Source: Anaerolineales bacterium | Lineage (GTDB): Bacteria; Chloroflexota; Anaerolineae; Anaerolineales; UBA11579 | DNA length: 35,777 bases | Direction of reading: 5' to 3' | NCBI GenBank assembly: GCA_020059485.1 | Contig: JAGVCA010000005.1 | Span: 1 to 35,777, forward strand | The notes under the pieces: model-generated | Database searches by the model: none | The model's input: only the letters and a program-made list of their open reading frames with translations | Told to the model about the DNA's origin: nothing | Part shown: piece after piece, positions 8,331-16,639 of the stretch | Position numbering within the stretch: position 1 is the first letter of the stretch | Layout of the letters: the number at the start of each line of letters is the position of its first letter | Made by a program: the position numbers and the translations under genes

Positions 8331-9383
8331 ATGAACGAAAATCGCAAGTTCCCCAATTTATTCTGGCCGATCCTCTTTATCGGCATCGGCGTCTACTATC
8401 TGCTTGCCAACATGGGCATGATCGACGCTGTCAACTTCTCGGTCTTCTTCCGCTTCTGGCCGGTCTTCCTGGTGGTCGCTGGCATCAACATGCTGTTCAG
8501 CGGCAGCCGGCGCTGGCTAGCCAGTGTCCTGTCCGGACTGCTGGCTCTGCTGCTGGTCGCCTTCCTGTTCCTTGCGCCGACTCTGGTCGGCAGTCTGCCG
8601 GAAATCGAGGTAACCACCGAGTCCTTCTCGGAGCCGTTTGAGGATGCCCGCAGTGCCGATGTCGTTGTGGACTTCGACAGCGGGGCCATCTCGGTCTCCG
8701 CACTGGACGACAGCCCCAACCTCTTTGAGGCCGAAGTCCGCCACAATCACCGGGTCGATTTCTCGGCCAGCGGCGGTTCGGACCGTAATATCCGGCTGCG
8801 CCTGGATGCCATCGCGGGCTTTGGCGATTGGTTTGAAAGTTCCCAGACCAGAGCGGACATCAGTCTTGCGCCGGATGTCCCCACCGACCTGACCGTCGAT
8901 ATTGGCAGCGGCAGCACCACCCTCGACCTGACAGCCCTGACCCTGACCGACCTGATGGCTGGCAGCGGTTCCGGGAGCATTGATGTCGCTTTACCCGGCG
9001 GGACCTACCCAGCGGAGATCTCCTCCGGCTCTGGCGGTATCATCGTTGAGACCGCCGAGGATGCGGTCCTCGACCTGGGGATCGATGTCGGCTCTGGCCG
9101 CATCGTTGTCGCCCTGGCGGAGGGCAACTCCGGCCAGATCTCGCTCGACAGTGGTTCCGGCTCGGTCACCTTAGTTATTCCGGAAGGGCTTGCCATCCAG
9201 CTGCGCGGCGATACCGGCTCGGGGAGTGTCAATCTTCCGGCCGGGTTTACCAAGATCTCCGGCGATGACGACTTTTCCGGCGAGTCCGGCGTCTGGGAAA
9301 CCCCCGGTTTCGCCGCCGCCGTACAGCAACTCATCATCCGCTTCGACCTCGGTTCCGGCTCGCTGCGGGTCAGTTACCCCTGA
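8331..9383 (+). CDS. LiaF-like membrane protein with toast-rack/DUF4097-type beta domain
   Basis: A 350-residue protein. Three N-terminal hydrophobic segments (about 10-27, 38-56, 60-85) resemble the LiaI/LiaF-type module, with the phrases FWPILFIGIGVYYLLAN and RFWPVFLVVAGINMLFSG. The remaining ~260 residues form a repetitive beta domain rich in GSGS turns (IGSGSTTLDL, SGSGSIDVAL, VGSGRIVVAL, SGSGSVTLVI, TGSGSVNLP), typical of toast-rack or DUF4097 beta-solenoids. LiaF-like proteins often sense or dampen cell-envelope stress signalling, and that is the best guess here. A good ribosome-binding site (AGGAGAG) precedes the ATG, and a strong terminator follows, so it is monocistronic. Confidence 0.8.
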   Translation: MNENRKFPNLFWPILFIGIGVYYLLANMGMIDAVNFSVFFRFWPVFLVVAGINMLFSGSRRWLASVLSGLLALLLVAFLFLAPTLVGSLPEIEVTTESFSEPFEDARSADVVVDFDSGAISVSALDDSPNLFEAEVRHNHRVDFSASGGSDRNIRLRLDAIAGFGDWFESSQTRADISLAPDVPTDLTVDIGSGSTTLDLTALTLTDLMAGSGSGSIDVALPGGTYPAEISSGSGGIIVETAEDAVLDLGIDVGSGRIVVALAEGNSGQISLDSGSGSVTLVIPEGLAIQLRGDTGSGSVNLPAGFTKISGDDDFSGESGVWETPGFAAAVQQLIIRFDLGSGSLRVSYP

Positions 9384-9404
9384 GGCGGATATTCTGTAAT
9401 GACC

Positions 9405-9434
9405 AAACGCCCCGGCACCCACCGGGGCGTTTTT
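9405..9434 (+). terminator. Rho-independent terminator after the LiaF/toast-rack gene
   Basis: The stem ACGCCCCGG / CCGGGGCGT (9407-9415 with 9422-9430) has a 6-base loop and is followed by a T run ending at 9434. It lies 22 bases after the stop codon. Confidence 0.9.
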
Positions 9435-9493
9435 GCTGTCATCAAGCCGTTTGACCTGTGCCTTACAGGCCCCCGCGGGTGAGACTCCCTGGA

Positions 9494-9515
9494 TACAATC
9501 AGTGTACTCAGGAGG
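9494..9515 (+). promoter_or_regulatory. -10 box and ribosome-binding site of the 133-residue hypothetical gene
   Basis: TACAAT at 9494-9499 is followed by AGGAGG at 9510-9515, five bases before the ATG at 9521. The Shine-Dalgarno sequence decides this start over an upstream in-frame codon at 9458. The arrangement shows that leadered genes coexist with the leaderless ones. Confidence 0.55.
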
Positions 9516-9520
9516 GTAGT

Positions 9521-9919
9521 ATGACATACGATGAAATCGCGCAGATCGAATTGAGTGACGGCCGCAAGGTCTGGCGGATCGTCAATGTCCGCTACCGGGA
9601 TGTGGATACCGGGCAGTGGGTGGCCGAAGAAGAGGTCGAGGCGCTGGCGGTCGGCTGGCTGGGCCGGAGCGCTTTCCAGTGGGACCAGAGCACCCAGCAG
9701 CGGCTGCACTCCGTTCAGGCGGAGATCGCCGGCGATCCGGAGGCTGGCTCGAAAGCCACATCTGCGGCGAAGTTTCTCTTTCACATGGCGGACAAGCTCA
9801 AACAGCAGGCTGAGCACGCGGCTGAAACCCGGCCTTGGTTCGTGCTTGGCCGCGAACTGGCCTGCGAACTGCTGGTCTTTCTGGAGGCCTGGGAGGCGGA
9901 GCAAGCCAGGGAGGAGTGA
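9521..9919 (+). CDS. Hypothetical acidic protein, 132 residues
   Basis: I do not recognise this family. The first ~45 residues look beta-rich (IAQIELSDGRKVWRIVNVRYRDVDTG). The rest is helical and acidic, with a hydrophobic C-terminal helix (WFVLGRELACELLVFLEAWE) and no signal peptide or membrane span. It has a consensus promoter and a perfect AGGAGG, so it is very likely a real, separately transcribed cytoplasmic protein. The small membrane protein gene follows 85 bases later. Confidence 0.6.
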   Translation: MTYDEIAQIELSDGRKVWRIVNVRYRDVDTGQWVAEEEVEALAVGWLGRSAFQWDQSTQQRLHSVQAEIAGDPEAGSKATSAAKFLFHMADKLKQQAEHAAETRPWFVLGRELACELLVFLEAWEAEQAREE

Positions 9920-10004
9920 GCGAAACCTGCAATCGCCGGTAACGATCTGGCGTAAAAAATGCAACCAAATCTATCAACTTGTGTTATTTCAGACAAGGTG
10001 GTGG

Positions 10005-10178
10005 ATGATGCGGCGAAAACAAATCTGGCAGAAAGTGCTCAAATTCGTGCTTGGCGGGGCAGCCCTAGCCGCCGTCCCGGTCCTTTTACCGACCTCCGCC
10101 GGGCTGGATGCCCGTGCCGGGCTGTTCACTGCTGTGATCGTTTGGCTGGCGCTTGGCCGCATGCTTCCGCGCCGGTAA
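10005..10178 (+). CDS. Small membrane protein, 57 residues
   Basis: This short protein starts with a basic N-terminus (MMRRKQIWQKVLK). Two hydrophobic stretches follow (about 14-29 and 38-52), separated by a short polar loop, and the end is Arg-rich. AAGGTGGTGG just before the ATG can serve as ribosome-binding site. I know no family for it. It lies between the acidic hypothetical and the NBR1-Ig lipoprotein. A second ATG three bases downstream is equally possible. Confidence 0.5.
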   Translation: MMRRKQIWQKVLKFVLGGAALAAVPVLLPTSAGLDARAGLFTAVIVWLALGRMLPRR

Positions 10179-10208
10179 TTTCCCTCTCCAATAATACCCT
10201 TACCCTTG

Positions 10209-10250
10209 TATAATACTCTTCGGAGACCATGTTCGTCCCTAGGATGGAGG
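10209..10250 (+). promoter_or_regulatory. -10 box and ribosome-binding site of the NBR1-Ig lipoprotein gene
   Basis: TATAAT lies at 10209-10214, directly preceded by TTG. GGAGG (10246-10250) lies five bases before the ATG at 10256. The ribosome-binding site favours this ATG over one at 10229, and the resulting N-terminus is a clean lipoprotein signal. Confidence 0.55.
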
Positions 10251-10255
10251 ATGTA

Positions 10256-11260
10256 ATGCTGAGATTCATGCGTGTACTGGTATTGACCCTGGCCGTTACC
10301 CTTATTTTGGCAGCCTGTAATTTTCCCACCCCGGAGGCCAATCCGGCTGAGCAGACCATGATGGCCGAAACCGTCGCTGCCGCGATCGACGAGGACGTGC
10401 CGGGGGAGGATGATCCCGGCGAAACCGGCAGTAACCCGACTGCCACCGGTGACCACCAACCGGGGACAGTTGTTGCCCCAGAAGACGAGACCACTGCCAC
10501 CCCGACCGCCACCGACGAGGTCGAGACCGGTGATGATCAGGCGGAGTTTATCGCCGATGTCACCATCCCGGATTACAGCGAGATCGAGACCGGCGAGGAA
10601 TTCACCAAGACCTGGCGCATCCGCAACACCGGCACCACCACCTGGAACGCCGGCTTTGTACTTGAATTTGAGAAAGGCCAGAAAATGGGCGCGCCGACCC
10701 AGATTCCGCTGGGAAAAGAGGTCAAGCCGAACCAGATGATTGATATCTCGGTGGAGTTTACGGCTCCAGACACTGCCGGCGAGTACTCCAGTTACTGGAT
10801 CCTGAAGAATGAAGAGGGTCAGCGCGTGGGTGTGGCCGATCAGGATAAGTACCTCACTCTGTTCACCATTATCCAGGCGGTCAATCCCGGCAGCGGTGAT
10901 GGCGGCAGTGGTGGCGGTGCCAGTATCAGCGGCGGAGCCAAGGTCACCGGCGCTTCCGTGACCGTCTCGCCCAAGAATTACTCCGGGTCGTGCCCGGCCG
11001 AACTGGACTTCAACTACACCGTCACCACTTCCAACGCCGGCAAGGTCCAGTTTAACCTGGTTTTCAACGTGATCTCACCGAATGGCTACAAATTCGATCC
11101 TGCCCCGCAGTATGAGGTGCCCTTTACCAGCGGTTACACCGTCAACTATGCCTACACCTTGTTCTCGGCCAATTCCGTCACCGCCACCGTCCGGGTGCGG
11201 GCAGTTGGCTCAAACGAATACCTTTCGCCGCCGGTCGAGTTTACGGTCAACTGCAATTAG
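10256..11260 (+). CDS. Lipoprotein with NBR1-type Ig-like domain
   Basis: A 334-residue exported lipoprotein. The signal peptide ends in LILAAC, with Cys21 as the lipidation site. A Thr/Asp/Glu-rich linker (about 25-85) follows. Next comes an Ig-like domain of the next-to-BRCA1 type (about 90-195), with the typical ETGEEFTKTWRIRNTGTTTW and the later APDTAGEYSSYWILKNEEG. A Gly/Ser hinge (about 207-230) leads to a second beta domain with two cysteines (about 238-334). Such surface lipoproteins are common in this phylum and are thought to bind partners or glycans; the ligand is unknown. It is monocistronic, with its own promoter and a strong terminator. Confidence 0.8.
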   Translation: MLRFMRVLVLTLAVTLILAACNFPTPEANPAEQTMMAETVAAAIDEDVPGEDDPGETGSNPTATGDHQPGTVVAPEDETTATPTATDEVETGDDQAEFIADVTIPDYSEIETGEEFTKTWRIRNTGTTTWNAGFVLEFEKGQKMGAPTQIPLGKEVKPNQMIDISVEFTAPDTAGEYSSYWILKNEEGQRVGVADQDKYLTLFTIIQAVNPGSGDGGSGGGASISGGAKVTGASVTVSPKNYSGSCPAELDFNYTVTTSNAGKVQFNLVFNVISPNGYKFDPAPQYEVPFTSGYTVNYAYTLFSANSVTATVRVRAVGSNEYLSPPVEFTVNCN

Positions 11261-11277
11261 GATTCCCAACACACACG

Positions 11278-11304
11278 AAACGAGGCGCGAAGCGCCTCGT
11301 TTTT
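11278..11304. terminator. Rho-independent terminator between convergent genes
   Basis: AAACGAGGCGC / GCGCCTCGTTT (11278-11288 with 11292-11302) forms a perfect stem with a GAA loop and a T run on the plus strand. The A-rich left flank lets the structure also serve the minus-strand gene that ends at 11303, although the minus-strand T run is short. Confidence 0.88.
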
Positions 11305-11635
11305 ATACCGGCAGCAGCAGGCCGAGACCAAACGAAGCCGCGTTGGCCAGCAGGCTCAGGCTGAACGCCTGCTTTTGCGGTAGACGCAGTCCGAGCGCCA
11401 GACCTTCAACTATCATCACAGCCGCTTCCAGCAGCAGTAAATTGGTCAGGTAGGCGAATGGCAGTTTCACCAGTCCTGCCGCCAGCAAGACCTGCGTTAG
11501 CGCGTTAAGCGCGGCCAGCCATCCGGCCAGTGGCCACGTAGTGATGGCGGACTGCCGGCGCTGCCACAGCCACAGCACAACCGTCTCGATCACGATCGTG
11601 ACCGGAAGGGTGATTTCCAAGGACCCCGGAAGCAC
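11303..11635 (-). CDS. Small hydrophobic membrane protein, 110 residues
   Basis: The protein is nearly all membrane, with about three spans (near 7-25, 34-68 and 84-108) and short loops such as QRRQSAITTW. The start is GTG, six bases after the stop of the upstream gene on this strand, so the two are one operon. There is no recognisable family or motif. The hydrophobic pattern, and the fact that it fills the space exactly up to the shared terminator, support it as real. The start could also be a TTG five codons in. Confidence 0.55.
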   Translation of the reverse strand: MLPGSLEITLPVTIVIETVVLWLWQRRQSAITTWPLAGWLAALNALTQVLLAAGLVKLPFAYLTNLLLLEAAVMIVEGLALGLRLPQKQAFSLSLLANAASFGLGLLLPV

Positions 11636-11640
11636 CCCAG

Positions 11641-12201
11641 TCAGGCCGCTAAGGCCTCCTCAGAGGAGGCGGGTGTTGTTTTCCACTTGCGGCTCGCTCG
11701 CACGATCAGCACGATCACCAGTGCCACAACCCCGACGGCCAGCACGCCCAGACAGACCACTGCGATCAGCCCAGCGCCGACAACCATTTCAAATGGATTG
11801 CCGCTCCCGCCGGTCTCCTCGACCAGCAGGTCAGCCGCCCGCACGGTCACCCGGTACGTGGCTGAGAAGTGTTTTTTGGTAAAGATGTTCGATTGGCGGG
11901 TCACGCCGTCCGAGAAATCAAGCAAGATGAACAGGTAGTCACGATAGCCGTAGGCCAGGCTGTCGCATTCGTACTGGGTGCATCTGAATCCCTGCGGACC
12001 GAGTTCTTCCAGCAGGAAGGCATCCTCGCACAGCGGGTCGTTGCAGTCGTACAGGCTCGCGTTCACCACATCCGGGATGGGATTGATCTCGTAGATCAGT
12101 TCAAAATCTGCGCTCGGCTTGGGTCCGGTGTCCCCCATCAACAGCGGAGCCAGTAGCAGCAGCGCCACGGTCAGCAGCTGGGTTGTGTTTGTTCTTTTCA
12201 T
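11641..12201 (-). CDS. Exported protein with C-terminal membrane anchor, 186 residues
   Basis: The N-terminus is a signal peptide (about 1-24, LLTVALLLLAPLLMG). An extracytoplasmic domain of about 100 residues contains four cysteines (DCNDPLC and RCTQYEC), likely paired as disulfides. A long hydrophobic helix (about 138-163) and a basic tail (RASRKWK) close the protein. AGGAGAG sits just before the ATG at 12201, so I chose this start and not one 13 codons upstream. I do not recognise the family. It forms an operon with the small membrane protein and probably acts with it at the cell surface. Confidence 0.6.
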   Translation of the reverse strand: MKRTNTTQLLTVALLLLAPLLMGDTGPKPSADFELIYEINPIPDVVNASLYDCNDPLCEDAFLLEELGPQGFRCTQYECDSLAYGYRDYLFILLDFSDGVTRQSNIFTKKHFSATYRVTVRAADLLVEETGGSGNPFEMVVGAGLIAVVCLGVLAVGVVALVIVLIVRASRKWKTTPASSEEALAA

Positions 12202-12379
12202 CTCTCCTCTTTTCCTGAATAAGAATTTCGATCCCATCATACATCATTTCTCTCCCAGATTCAGTCTTTCCTGGGACAGCCGTGCTTTCCGGTTTCGGGT
12301 AAAATGGTAGGCGGGATGCCCTGGTGTACATGCTGCGTCCCGGTGTCATAACTATGATCAAATTCACGGAGCCAGCCTG

Positions 12380-13411
12380 ATGTCATCGAAACCCCTCAGC
12401 CCTGCCCGCCTCGGGTGGATCGTCGGCGGGATCTGGGCTCTGATCGTCCTGCTTAGTATTTTTCTGCTTCTCACTTCAGGTGGGTTCTCGTCTCCCCAGC
12501 CGGAGCCGATCGCAGTTGAGACCAGCGAGCCAGCTGCCACCAGTCCGGAGTCCGCTACGCTTGACACCATCATACCCACCGAAACCACCGGACCGCCAAC
12601 AGCCACCACCGTGCCGACCCTTGCCTTGATCCCTACCGCCACGTTTGGCCCTTCACCAACCCCGATCGAATTCCCGACCGTTGTCCCGACCAGCAATGCC
12701 CTGTGGGAAGGCCCGCTGGTGATCGGCTATTCCGTTCAGGGGCGGCCGATCGAGGTCTGGCGCTTTGGCCGAGGCGAACGCCAGTATCTCGTGATCGGCG
12801 GCATCCATGGCGGTTACGAGTTAAACACCATCGAACTCACCGACCAGCTGATCACCTACTTCTCCGCCAAGCCGGATGCCGTCCCCACCGACGCCACCTT
12901 GTTCATCCTGCGCTCGCTCAACCCGGACGGCGAGGCCCTGCCGCATAAAAAAGAGGGCCGCGCCAATGCCAACGATGTTGATCTGAACCGCTCATTCCCG
13001 ATCGGCTGGTCGCCCACCTGGGACCGGGATGGCTGCTGGGACCTGCTGGAACTGAACGCCGGCACCCACCCGGCTTCCGAGCCGGAAACGATTGCGCTGA
13101 TGGCCTTTGTGCTCGAAAACCCGGTACTCGCGGTGGTCTCGTACCACTCCGCCGCCCCCGGTTTCTATCCGGCTGGCGAGCCGCTCGATCCGAATTCGAT
13201 CGCCCTGGCCCGCTACCTCTCCGAGGTCACCGGTTATCCCTATCCCGCGTATTACACTGGCTGCTACATGACTGGTTCGCTGGTCGATTGGACCCTGTCC
13301 ACCGGAGCGGCTGGTGTCGATGTCGAACTGTCCACCCATTGGGACACCGAGTTTGACGTTAACCTGAATCTCGTCCTGGCACTTCTGCGCTGGCTGCCGC
13401 CGGAGGAGTGA
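12380..13411 (+). CDS. Membrane-anchored M14-like zinc carboxypeptidase/deacylase
   Basis: This 343-residue protein has one N-terminal span (about 11-32) and a Thr/Pro-rich linker (about 40-105), followed by an M14-like metallopeptidase domain outside the cell. Likely zinc ligands are His143 and a Glu in GGIHGGYE, plus the His of SYHSAAPG. DVDLNRSFPIGW matches the substrate-carboxylate-binding Asn-Arg of M14 enzymes. VDVELSTHWDTE supplies the likely catalytic Glu. The first ligand pair is spaced HxxxE, while the classical form is HxxE. It probably trims cell-wall peptides or other extracellular peptides, by inference. It is transcribed on its own and converges on the AT-rich cassette, only 16 bases away. 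Confidence 0.8.
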   Translation: MSSKPLSPARLGWIVGGIWALIVLLSIFLLLTSGGFSSPQPEPIAVETSEPAATSPESATLDTIIPTETTGPPTATTVPTLALIPTATFGPSPTPIEFPTVVPTSNALWEGPLVIGYSVQGRPIEVWRFGRGERQYLVIGGIHGGYELNTIELTDQLITYFSAKPDAVPTDATLFILRSLNPDGEALPHKKEGRANANDVDLNRSFPIGWSPTWDRDGCWDLLELNAGTHPASEPETIALMAFVLENPVLAVVSYHSAAPGFYPAGEPLDPNSIALARYLSEVTGYPYPAYYTGCYMTGSLVDWTLSTGAAGVDVELSTHWDTEFDVNLNLVLALLRWLPPEE

Positions 13412-13427
13412 GGCTGTGATGGGGGTT

Positions 13428-14411
13428 TTACTCCATCTGGCTGAAGACCCCATATAAGGCAAAGTGGTCCATTCCCCACCCCCCATCAAGCGGGTCTGTA
13501 TCTTGAGTTTGCCCTAAGACAATCATGTCTCCGTTCAAAAAATTCGAGAAAGCAAAATCTAGGGTGGTTTTGAACCAACCGAACTCAAACGTGTTTGGGG
13601 GCTTGGAGGTGTGATGTACTGAAAGTAGGTTTGTCACGGGTTGTCCCGGTCCTATGTTATCTAATAACTCCAAGATTATTTTGCTAGCATTGTCGCTTGC
13701 CTTGAGGAGGTTAGTATTAAAATCACCTATAATAATAATTCTAGGATTCTGCAATAGGTTCTCATCAAAAATCTTCTCGAATGCTGCACTTCTGCAATAC
13801 TGTTTTCTGGAATTGAGATGGACATTTACTACATCAAAGCGTTCTCCGTTGTTGGGGAGGATCGTTACACTGAAAATTGTGAAATTTTCATCGCAGCCAT
13901 TGGTTGCGGTTATAGTTTTTCCGGAAAAGCAAGTCTCTGAAATGGGGCATCCCTCGATAGATCCAAATCCAGCCTTTACAGCGATGCACTGCATGTGGAG
14001 TTGAGTATCGCAAACAATCGTATATTTTTCGCCCAGGATTCTTTCGGCTTGATGCGTATCAAAGGAGTAATGGCTGCAAATTATAGTTGGACTTAAAGTA
14101 GGGTAATCCTCACACTTTGAGTATGGTAGGAGTTCTTGGAAGCTTACAATATCGGGCTCGAGAATGGCGATATTTTTGCTGATATTCTCCTCTACATCTG
14201 AAAGGCAGAGTTTCCAGAAATATTTGTGGCAACGGAGATCACTATTTCCAACATTTGCACTGAGGACTGAGAACTGACTAGGTTGGTTTGGTGTAGGAAT
14301 CGAGGTTGTAATTTCAAGAAGTTGGAATTCTTGATCCGTCGATAAGGTCAACATTGCTGCCAAAGTAACCCCTCCAACCAGCACGACCAAGCCCCACTTA
14401 TTTGTTTTCAC
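13428..14411 (-). CDS. Exported EEP-superfamily (DNase I/sphingomyelinase-like) hydrolase
   Basis: A protein of about 327 residues. An N-terminal signal anchor (about 7-23) is followed by an endonuclease/exonuclease/phosphatase fold. Seen in order are SANVGN (metal-site Asn), SFQEL (metal-binding Glu), VNVHLNSR, IIIGDFNTN (Asp and Asn of the active site), TLDFAFSN, and GWGMDHFALY (catalytic Asp-His). About a dozen cysteines in the first 200 residues fit an extracytoplasmic disulfide-bonded protein. The family cleaves phosphodiesters in DNA, phospholipids or sphingomyelin; the substrate here is unknown. The start is GTG (TTG one codon upstream is possible) and overlaps the GT4 gene. It is the last gene of the cassette and is homologous along its length to the first. 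Confidence 0.78.
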   Translation of the reverse strand: MKTNKWGLVVLVGGVTLAAMLTLSTDQEFQLLEITTSIPTPNQPSQFSVLSANVGNSDLRCHKYFWKLCLSDVEENISKNIAILEPDIVSFQELLPYSKCEDYPTLSPTIICSHYSFDTHQAERILGEKYTIVCDTQLHMQCIAVKAGFGSIEGCPISETCFSGKTITATNGCDENFTIFSVTILPNNGERFDVVNVHLNSRKQYCRSAAFEKIFDENLLQNPRIIIIGDFNTNLLKASDNASKIILELLDNIGPGQPVTNLLSVHHTSKPPNTFEFGWFKTTLDFAFSNFLNGDMIVLGQTQDTDPLDGGWGMDHFALYGVFSQME

Positions 14412-15570
14412 CAATTCCCGCCTTTTTCTGAATCAGATTCTCGAAGATTTCGATTAACCTCTTGTGAGTCGTCTCGATATCATGGCCTTGAACCCTTTTC
14501 TTGGAATTTGTGCCCATCTGAATTCGGCTTTCTTCATCATCTACTAGTTCAGCAAGGTTTTTGCTGATTAGGATGGCATTCATTTCCGAGAGCAACCCAT
14601 TGCAGTTATGTTCGACCAGATCCCTGATCCCTGAAGAATCAACACCAACAATTGGCAATCCCATTGCCATTGCTTCTAATACAGATAAGGGGTTGACTTC
14701 TGTCACAGAGGCGGTAACGAAGATATCCGCTGTCTGCAAGTATTTCGGCACCTCTGAATATGGCACATACCCGGTAAACACCACAACATTTGATAAGCCG
14801 AGATACTTAACCTGTTGAGCTAGTTTTTTGTTTTCCGTACCTCTCCCGACGATCACCATTCTTGTCTGAGGTTTAGATTTGTGAAGTTTATGAAAAGCGT
14901 CGATGAGCAATGGGAGGTTCTTCTCTGGCCCGATTCTGCCAAGGTACATGATGATCACATTGTCATTGGTGAGGCCCAACTTCCCTCGTTCAATGCCCTG
15001 GTACGTTTTATGCATGTGAGATAATGATATCCCGTTCGAAAGGCTTATGAAATTGGATTCGATACCCAGCCTTCGGTACATTTCCCTGGAACTCTCTGAT
15101 GGTGTAATCACGGCATCAAATTGATGGCAGGCCTTCTTTAGATTGCGCGCCAGTGTTTTGAGAACAAGGTTATGTAAAAACCTGGGCGTATATATCTCAG
15201 CATAAAGGTCGTATCGGGTATGGCTTGTAAAAATGATTGGAATTGATAGGTCCCAGCAGTAGCGATACGCTATCTCGCCACTAATGAAGGGGTGATGAAC
15301 GTTGATCACGTCCATTTGTTTTATCTGGTTCTCCGCATTTCGGGAATGGTTTCTGCTGAATTGGAAGGTTAGGTCCGCGAACGGGACTTTGATCGGGAGA
15401 CCTTTTGACCTGATTACTCTTTCGCTCTCATCGGGAACAATTTTATCTCCAAAAGTGAAAATAGTGACTTCATGACCGGCATTCGATAATGCGCGAGAGG
15501 TAATTTCAATGTGGTTTGTGACACCACTAATATAAGGTTTGTACATATCAACCATCATGCCTATTCTCAT
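14398..15570 (-). CDS. GT4-family glycosyltransferase (GT-B fold)
   Basis: A 390-residue cytoplasmic or membrane-associated enzyme. The N-terminal Rossmann domain opens with MRIGMMVDMYKPYISGVTNH, the form seen in diacylglycerol glucosyl- and mannosyltransferases of the GT4 family. The C-terminal nucleotide-sugar domain holds YLGRIGPEKNL, IVGRGTE and the E-x7-E motif in EVNPLSVLEA, followed by GLPIVG. A role in glycolipid synthesis is a reasonable guess because a lipid-kinase remnant and possible phospholipase-like EEP proteins lie beside it. The donor and acceptor are not proven. Its start overlaps the stop of the membrane protein gene by 4 bases (ATGA), so the genes are translationally coupled. 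Confidence 0.88.
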   Translation of the reverse strand: MRIGMMVDMYKPYISGVTNHIEITSRALSNAGHEVTIFTFGDKIVPDESERVIRSKGLPIKVPFADLTFQFSRNHSRNAENQIKQMDVINVHHPFISGEIAYRYCWDLSIPIIFTSHTRYDLYAEIYTPRFLHNLVLKTLARNLKKACHQFDAVITPSESSREMYRRLGIESNFISLSNGISLSHMHKTYQGIERGKLGLTNDNVIIMYLGRIGPEKNLPLLIDAFHKLHKSKPQTRMVIVGRGTENKKLAQQVKYLGLSNVVVFTGYVPYSEVPKYLQTADIFVTASVTEVNPLSVLEAMAMGLPIVGVDSSGIRDLVEHNCNGLLSEMNAILISKNLAELVDDEESRIQMGTNSKKRVQGHDIETTHKRLIEIFENLIQKKAGIGENK

Positions 15571-16637
15571 ATAATAATTTTTCCTGTTGTGTCAGGCATG
15601 ATGAGTTTCTTGATACGTTGAATTATCTTTTCTAGAAACCGGTCAGACAATGTGTTGATTAAGATACCAGCCCAAACAACGAAAGATGTCCCGATGCTTC
15701 CTTCGAGAATCAATGGGAGCGAAACACTATCAGGTAGCCTTGTTATTAATTCGATATCTTGGTAAGCAATTATGCTATGGAACATATCTTCACTTGAGCT
15801 CGCGTGATCATAGAGCAACCGCTGTTCTACAGCAGTAGTATAAAAATGGTTATGTATTCTTCCAAGCATGCTATTAAGATTTATGAATAATGCAATTAAA
15901 AAAACAGATATTGTTGTAATAAAGGCAAATGGGGCAAAAAGATATTGCTTGCTGTGTTTCTCAGCAATATCATCACGTGCTAACAAGATCAATGGTGCAA
16001 TACTGATAAGTACACCGAGTGTGATTTGTATGATTAGTAGTTTGTGTGCCCATTCTAATCCCCAGAAATTATCTGGAGTAAGAAACTCGTCAGGCAACCA
16101 ATTTGAACGATAAAACCTATTCAGTAAAATTACTTGATAGATAAATTTTAAAGATGATGATGATAGCATATAGGCAAGCGGGAAGTCGAAAAACAAAGTT
16201 CGGACGATCCCAAAAAGACGCGGCTTCGTAAAAAACAACTCGGTTTCCCTAAAATGCCTTAACAATGTGAAAGTTGAAATTACGCCAGAAAAAACCAAGC
16301 ATAGTAGGGCAATTGAGTTGCTGTCTAATACTTCAGGTGCAAGACCATTCACTTCAACTGATAGGTTAGAGATATTATTAACAATTGAATTCGTTGTTCG
16401 TCCAGTGATTAGATAGATTGCCGCACTGCTACCCATGATAAGTATTGGCCACAGAAGCCAATTGATGGGATTTTTTAAGTAACTTTTGTATCTTTGGGGG
16501 CCTCCATAACGTTCTTTTCGGAAGATATTTAAGAATAATAAATCCACGAAATTAGAGAATATTGCATAGAAAACCCATATGCTCCACCAATCGAATCCAA
16601 TGTCTGAAAGAAAATCATACCAAGGATCATAAAACAT
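15567..16637 (-). CDS. Polytopic membrane protein of unknown family
   Basis: This 356-residue protein has about seven hydrophobic segments: near 18-38, 57-78, 109-125, 148-168, 202-222, 237-255 and 312-330. The N-terminus is aromatic-rich (MFYDPWYDFLSDIGFDWWSI). A large loop before the last span holds HNHFYTTAVEQRLLYDH and acidic residues. The C-terminus is Lys-rich and cytoplasmic. I do not recognise the family. The 4-base overlap with the glycosyltransferase and the 2-base gap to the upstream EEP gene make it part of one operon. It could be the transporter or receptor of whatever the cassette makes. Confidence 0.65.
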   Translation of the reverse strand: MFYDPWYDFLSDIGFDWWSIWVFYAIFSNFVDLLFLNIFRKERYGGPQRYKSYLKNPINWLLWPILIMGSSAAIYLITGRTTNSIVNNISNLSVEVNGLAPEVLDSNSIALLCLVFSGVISTFTLLRHFRETELFFTKPRLFGIVRTLFFDFPLAYMLSSSSLKFIYQVILLNRFYRSNWLPDEFLTPDNFWGLEWAHKLLIIQITLGVLISIAPLILLARDDIAEKHSKQYLFAPFAFITTISVFLIALFINLNSMLGRIHNHFYTTAVEQRLLYDHASSSEDMFHSIIAYQDIELITRLPDSVSLPLILEGSIGTSFVVWAGILINTLSDRFLEKIIQRIKKLIMPDTTGKIII

Positions 16638-16639
16638 AT

